Assembly: GCA_015057715.1 (NCBI GenBank)
Contig: SVDS01000005.1
Coordinates: forward strand, 18,585 to 82,584
Direction: 5' to 3'
DNA: 64,000 nt
Source: Paenibacillaceae bacterium
GTDB lineage: Bacteria; Bacillota; Clostridia; Lachnospirales; Lachnospiraceae
Part shown: positions 60,361 to 64,000 of the stretch, in pieces
Layout: every line of letters starts with the position of its first letter
How positions within the stretch are numbered: position 1 is the first letter of the stretch
The notes under the pieces: model-generated
Told to the model about the DNA's origin: nothing
What the model saw: the letters and a program-made list of their open reading frames with translations, nothing else
Databases searched by the model: none
Program-made: the position numbers and the translations under genes

Positions 60361-60915
60361 ATGGGAAAGATAAAAGTAACAGCATGTGAGATAGAAGGGC
60401 TTTATGTTATTGAACCAACTGTATTTCCAGATTCCAGAGGATATTTTATGGAAACCTATAACCAGAATGATTTCCACGAAGCAGGATTGACCATGAATTT
60501 TGTACAGGATAATCAGTCCATGTCCGTAAAAGGTGTGCTTAGAGGGCTGCACTTTCAGAAACAGTTTCCCCAGGGAAAGCTGGTACGTGCTGTGAGAGGA
60601 ACTGTTTTTGATGTAGCAGTTGATTTAAGAGCTTCTTCCAAAACTTATGGTAAATGGTTCGGTGTGGAACTGTCTGCAGAAAACAAAAAGCAGTTCTATA
60701 TTTCAGAAGGCTTTGCACATGGATTTTTAGTTCTGTCTGATGAAGCGGAATTTGCTTATAAATGTACGGACTTTTATCATCCGGGCGACGAAGGCGGAAT
60801 ACTTTGGAGTGATCCCGAAATCGGAATTGAATGGCCCATTTCAGAAGGAATGGAGCTTACTATTTCCGATAAAGACCAGAAGTGGAACGGTATCCGGGAT
60901 ACGTTTAAATTTTAA
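60361..60915 (+). CDS. rfbC: dTDP-4-dehydrorhamnose 3,5-epimerase
   Basis: A 184-residue cupin-fold epimerase that makes dTDP-4-keto-L-rhamnose, the third step of dTDP-L-rhamnose synthesis. Diagnostic blocks are VIEPTVFPDSRGYFMETYNQNDFHEAG, FVQDNQSMSVKGVLRGLHFQ (catalytic His in GLHFQ, about residue 63), GKLVRAVRGTVFDVAVDLR and FYISEGFAHGFLVLSDEAEFAYKCTDFY. AAAGGAGC lies about 8 bases before the ATG. The rest of the rhamnose genes (rfbA, rfbB, rfbD) are not in the window. It leads the exporter operon, so the exported glycan probably contains rhamnose. Confidence 0.95.
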   Translation: MGKIKVTACEIEGLYVIEPTVFPDSRGYFMETYNQNDFHEAGLTMNFVQDNQSMSVKGVLRGLHFQKQFPQGKLVRAVRGTVFDVAVDLRASSKTYGKWFGVELSAENKKQFYISEGFAHGFLVLSDEAEFAYKCTDFYHPGDEGGILWSDPEIGIEWPISEGMELTISDKDQKWNGIRDTFKF

Positions 60916-60930
60916 CGAGAGGAGAAAACC

Positions 60931-61743
60931 ATGAATTATCTGGTTTCCTTATTAAAAGAAATCTATATAAAAAGAAAACTGATTCTGGATTTGTCAAAGG
61001 CAGATTTTAAGAAGCGTTTTGTAGGCTCTTATTTCGGAATTGCATGGATGTTTCTGCAGCCGATTGCCACGGTTCTTGTTTATTTTTTTGTTTTCCAAAT
61101 GGGATTTAAAAGTGTGCCGCCAATCAAGGTATATCCTTATGTACTGTGGCTGATCCCTGGCATTGTACCATGGTTTTTTATCAGTGAGGTTTTAAACATG
61201 GGGACTAACTGCCTGCAGGAATACAATTATCTGGTAAAAAAGGTTGTTTTCCGTGTGGAGATTCTTCCATTTATTAAGATGTTATCCTGTCTGATGGTAC
61301 ATGGAATATTTGCTATTATTATGTTTGTAGTATTTTTATGCTATGGCTTTTTGCCAAAGGCCAGCTGGTTTCAGATCATTTACTATACCTTTGCTGCTTC
61401 CATGTTATCTCTGGCTATTACCTATTTTACCAGTGCCATCAATGTATTTTTCAAGGATATGGCACAGATTGTGGGTATCTGCCTGCAGTTTGGTATGTGG
61501 ATGGTGCCGATTATGTGGGCTCCGGAGATGTTTCCAAAAGCTCCTGAGTGGCTTCCCAGCGTGCTGAAAATAAATCCGGTTTATTATATCGTTGCCGGAT
61601 ACCGTGACAGCATGTTATATGGGAACTGGGTTACTGAACGGCCAACTCTTGGTCTTTATTTCTGGTTTGTCACTATTGTCCTGTTTTTAATTGGACTGAA
61701 AGTATTTAAAAAGCTGCGCCCGCATTTTTCCGATGTGCTGTAG
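60931..61743 (+). CDS. Polysaccharide ABC exporter permease (Wzm/TagG-like)
   Basis: A 270-residue ABC-2 family membrane protein with about six helices. LILDLSKADFKKRFVGSYFGIAWMFLQPIATVLVYFFVFQMGFKS is the classical Wzm/TagG N-terminus; IVPWFFISEVLNMGTNCLQEYNYLVKKVVFRVEILP and INPVYYIVAGYRDSMLYG also fit. It exports a completed lipid-linked polysaccharide with the ATPase encoded next. GAGAGGAG precedes the ATG by 7 bases, 15 bases after rfbC. Confidence 0.93.
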   Translation: MNYLVSLLKEIYIKRKLILDLSKADFKKRFVGSYFGIAWMFLQPIATVLVYFFVFQMGFKSVPPIKVYPYVLWLIPGIVPWFFISEVLNMGTNCLQEYNYLVKKVVFRVEILPFIKMLSCLMVHGIFAIIMFVVFLCYGFLPKASWFQIIYYTFAASMLSLAITYFTSAINVFFKDMAQIVGICLQFGMWMVPIMWAPEMFPKAPEWLPSVLKINPVYYIVAGYRDSMLYGNWVTERPTLGLYFWFVTIVLFLIGLKVFKKLRPHFSDVL

Positions 61744-61764
61744 GCAGTTACCATGGAGGATTCA

Positions 61765-63105
61765 ATGTCCGTAGAATCGAATAACAAAGCATTGACGGTT
61801 AATAATGTAACCAAAATATATAAATTATATGAAAAACCCATCGACCGGTTAAAAGAGGCCATGAGCCTGACCCATAAAAATTACCACCGTGATTTTTATG
61901 CTTTAAACGGGATTTCTTTTGATGTGGAAAAAGGACAGACTGTAGGTATTATCGGTACCAACGGATCTGGAAAATCCACTATTTTAAAGATAATTACCGG
62001 GGTTCTGACCCCGACAACCGGAGATGTGCAGGTAAACGGGGTGATCTCTGCTCTTTTGGAACTTGGAGCCGGATTCAACATGGATTATACAGGGATAGAA
62101 AACATCTACATGAACGGTACCATGATGGGATTTTCCAGAAAAGAGATGGATGAAAAACTGCAGGACATCCTTGATTTCGCCGACATCGGAGATTTTGTCT
62201 ATCAGCCGGTAAAAACCTATTCCAGCGGTATGTTTGTCCGCCTTGCATTTGCTCTTGCCATCAATGTAGAGCCGGAGATTCTCATTGTTGATGAGGCACT
62301 TTCCGTAGGAGATGTTTTCTTCCAGGCGAAATGCTACCGCCGTATGGAGGAAATCCGTAAAAATGGCACCACCATTCTCATGGTTACCCATGATATGGGT
62401 GCTATCATCAAGTATTGTGACCGTGTAGTCGTGCTGAACAAAGGCAATTTCATCGCAGAAGGCGAGCCAGGAAAAATGGTGGATCTTTACAAAAAGATCC
62501 TGGCAAACCAGATGGATGATTTAAATGAAGAACTGGAAGCTGCGGACAACGGGCTGTATAATGATTTTTCCGGCGACCAGGCAATTGCGGAAAGAAGCAG
62601 GGCGGCAGCAGGCGGAATGATGAAGGATAAGCTGACCATCAATCCAAACCGCACGGAATACGGGGATAAGAGGGCAGAGATCATAGATTTTGGCCTTCTT
62701 GATGAGAGAGGAAATATTACTAATCTTCTGTTAAAGGGAGAGCGTTTTACCATAAAGGAACGGATTCATTTCCATGGAGAGATCGAAACACCGATTTTCA
62801 CTTATACCATTAAGGACAAGCGTGGGGCTGATCTGACTGGTACCAATACCATGTTTGAGTCCTCCGATGTAAAATCAGTTAAAAAAGGTGATGAATACGT
62901 GGTGGAATTTACCCAGAAGATGACTCTTCAGGGTGGAGAATACTTACTGTCCATGAGCTGTACCGGATTTGAAAACGGGGAGCATGTGGTTTACCACCGT
63001 CTGTATGATATTGTAAACATTACCGTTATATCCAACAAGAATACGGTTGGTGTTTATGATATGGAACCGGATGTAAGCTTAACACTTATGCGTGCAGAAA
63101 GGTAA
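61765..63105 (+). CDS. Polysaccharide ABC exporter ATP-binding protein with Wzt-type C-terminal domain
   Basis: A 446-residue protein. The ABC domain (about 1-245) has Walker A GTNGSGKSTI, signature YSSGMFVRLAFALA and Walker B ILIVDEALSVGD; after a linker near 250-290 a beta-rich Wzt_C-like domain (about 290-446; EIIDFGLLDERGNITNLLLKGERFTIKERIHF) should bind the glycan end group. I prefer ATG 61765, because GGAGG (61756-61760) sits just before it, over the ATG at 61753. Wzt_C selects glycans with a specific terminal cap, which suits the methyltransferase gene that follows. Confidence 0.92.
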   Translation: MSVESNNKALTVNNVTKIYKLYEKPIDRLKEAMSLTHKNYHRDFYALNGISFDVEKGQTVGIIGTNGSGKSTILKIITGVLTPTTGDVQVNGVISALLELGAGFNMDYTGIENIYMNGTMMGFSRKEMDEKLQDILDFADIGDFVYQPVKTYSSGMFVRLAFALAINVEPEILIVDEALSVGDVFFQAKCYRRMEEIRKNGTTILMVTHDMGAIIKYCDRVVVLNKGNFIAEGEPGKMVDLYKKILANQMDDLNEELEAADNGLYNDFSGDQAIAERSRAAAGGMMKDKLTINPNRTEYGDKRAEIIDFGLLDERGNITNLLLKGERFTIKERIHFHGEIETPIFTYTIKDKRGADLTGTNTMFESSDVKSVKKGDEYVVEFTQKMTLQGGEYLLSMSCTGFENGEHVVYHRLYDIVNITVISNKNTVGVYDMEPDVSLTLMRAER

Positions 63106-63118
63106 GGAGGAATGATGC

Positions 63119-63901
63119 ATGAATGATATCAGCCCTGAACTTAAAAAGCTGTATCAGAATTATAATGGAGATATTAAAAAGCTGCTGCAGGAAAATCCCA
63201 GGCTGGATTATTTATATGCCTTATCGGAGATTAGAGAAAATCTGCTGGACTGGTTTGAGTTTAAACCAGATGCAACACTTCTGCAGGTGGGATCTGACTA
63301 CGGCGCTTTAACAGGCTTATACAGCAGGCGGGTGAAAGCAGTAACCGTATTAGACCCCTGCCACAACAATTTATCATTCAACCGCCTTCGCAATCAGAAA
63401 CAAAACAATATCCACTACGTAAACAATGATTTAGACTCTTTTACCAGTGATGAGGGCTTTGATTATATCGTCTTTGCAGGTTCTCTTTGCGAACCGTATC
63501 AGGACATGATTCAAAAGGCCAAAGAACTTTTAAAACCCGACGGAATGCTGATTACTGCCATTTCAAACCGTCTAGGATTAAAGTATCAGGCTGGTGCAAA
63601 GGCGGAGCAGTTTTGCCTTTCCAGAACAGAGTTAAAGGAACTTTTATGCGGAAGTGAAGGAAACCAGGGAGCTGTAAAATTTTACTATCCCATGCCCGAT
63701 TACCGCCTTCCCGTAACTTTATACTCCGATGGATATCTACCCGGTAAGGGAGATTTAACCCACGCCATTCTTGCCTATGATTATCCTAAGTATTTACGTT
63801 TCGATTTAGGTAAGATGTTTGATGAAGTATGTGAAGGAAAACAGTTTGAGACATTTGCCAATTCATTTTTAACCATTTGGAGCCGTCATGAAGAAAATTA
63901 A
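63119..63901 (+). CDS. Class I SAM-dependent methyltransferase
   Basis: A 260-residue methyltransferase. The SAM-binding motif I is DATLLQVGSDYGALTGLYSRR (about 45-65), followed by VTVLDPCHNNLSFNRLRNQKQNNIHYVNNDLDSF, FDYIVFAGSLCEPYQDMIQKAKELLKPDGMLITAIS. AAGGAGG overlaps the preceding stop and is 8 bases from the ATG. By position between a Wzt with a glycan-binding domain and a further surface-glycan gene, it may methylate the non-reducing terminal sugar as the chain-ending cap; acceptor is not determinable. Confidence 0.85.
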   Translation: MNDISPELKKLYQNYNGDIKKLLQENPRLDYLYALSEIRENLLDWFEFKPDATLLQVGSDYGALTGLYSRRVKAVTVLDPCHNNLSFNRLRNQKQNNIHYVNNDLDSFTSDEGFDYIVFAGSLCEPYQDMIQKAKELLKPDGMLITAISNRLGLKYQAGAKAEQFCLSRTELKELLCGSEGNQGAVKFYYPMPDYRLPVTLYSDGYLPGKGDLTHAILAYDYPKYLRFDLGKMFDEVCEGKQFETFANSFLTIWSRHEEN

Positions 63902-64000
63902 TTTTGTAAAATATAATAAAACAAGAAGAGAAGCTTTTCAGATACGCACCAGTCTGGTGGAAGAAAATGGACTGCCTTATGTGGAAAAGACTGCCCTGAC
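63888..64000 (+). CDS. Polysaccharide-locus gene, 3' end missing
   Basis: An ATG at 63888 overlaps the methyltransferase gene by 14 bases and is preceded by GGAG. The visible 37 residues (MKKINFVKYNKTRREAFQIR, then TSLVEENGLPYVEKTAL) stay open to the window end. It resembles the N-terminus of large glycosyltransferase-type proteins found beside Wzm/Wzt genes, but this is too short to assign. Confidence 0.6.
   Translation, partial: MKKINFVKYNKTRREAFQIRTSLVEENGLPYVEKTAL

Noticed and set aside
1-64000. CRISPR arrays, insertion sequences, tRNA or rRNA genes
   Set aside because: I saw no regularly spaced repeats, transposase frames, or tRNA/rRNA-like sequence on either strand.

Overview
The window looks like chromosome of a Gram-positive anaerobe of the Clostridia, most likely a Lachnospiraceae (Lacrimispora/Enterocloster-like). 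The grounds are moderate-to-low GC, strong AGGAGG-type ribosome binding sites, NfnAB, YesM/YesN two-component systems, ChW and cell-wall-binding repeats, and a leuA of the long type. This placement is inference from gene content. I see no rRNA, tRNA, CRISPR, transposase or prophage genes.

Layout. (1) 1-4358: the end of an xpaC-telA pair, leuA behind a structured leader, and a GNAT acetyltransferase. (2) 4518-19718: a cell-surface polysaccharide locus with glf, six GT2 glycosyltransferases, one GT8, a DegT-type aminotransferase, an ATP-grasp enzyme, two Wzx-type flippases, DUF2304 and DUF2142 proteins, and a secreted L,D-transpeptidase on the opposite strand. Four promoters in it share one architecture. 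(3) 19890-37256: a near-complete allantoin catabolic locus (two allantoinase paralogues, permease, allC, allE, allD, carbamate kinase, PucR regulator). Its oxamate carbamoyltransferase appears as an FdrA-DUF1116 fusion plus a separate DUF2877 subunit. A lactate-permease homologue and two unassigned genes are embedded. (4) 37424-39702: nfnAB, electron-bifurcating transhydrogenase. (5) 39840-50031: a YesM/YesN pair, an ABC importer and three glycan enzymes (DUF2264, GH88, GH105) for unsaturated uronyl oligosaccharides. (6) 50357-59675: a membrane-anchored sugar receptor, histidine kinase, response regulator, a lipoprotein receptor, and a ChvE/MmsA/MmsB-type monosaccharide ABC importer. (7) 59676-60360: a gene-poor stretch holding an untracked 27-residue holin-like type I toxin and a convergent antisense RNA. 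(8) 60361-64000: rfbC and a Wzm/Wzt-type ABC polysaccharide exporter with a methyltransferase and the start of a further gene, cut by the window end.

How it works together. In region 3 allantoin would be imported, opened to allantoate, and taken through ureidoglycine, ureidoglycolate and oxalurate to oxamate plus carbamoyl phosphate. Carbamate kinase then makes ATP. The lactate-permease homologue in the operon is a reasonable candidate to export oxamate, a lactate/pyruvate analogue. Regions 5 and 6 are sensor-plus-importer modules for plant or host glycans. The strongest observations for follow-up are the fused oxamate carbamoyltransferase with its candidate exporter, a duplicated 25-bp dyad set at identical spacing upstream of the allE and allD promoters, and the type I toxin-antitoxin pair.
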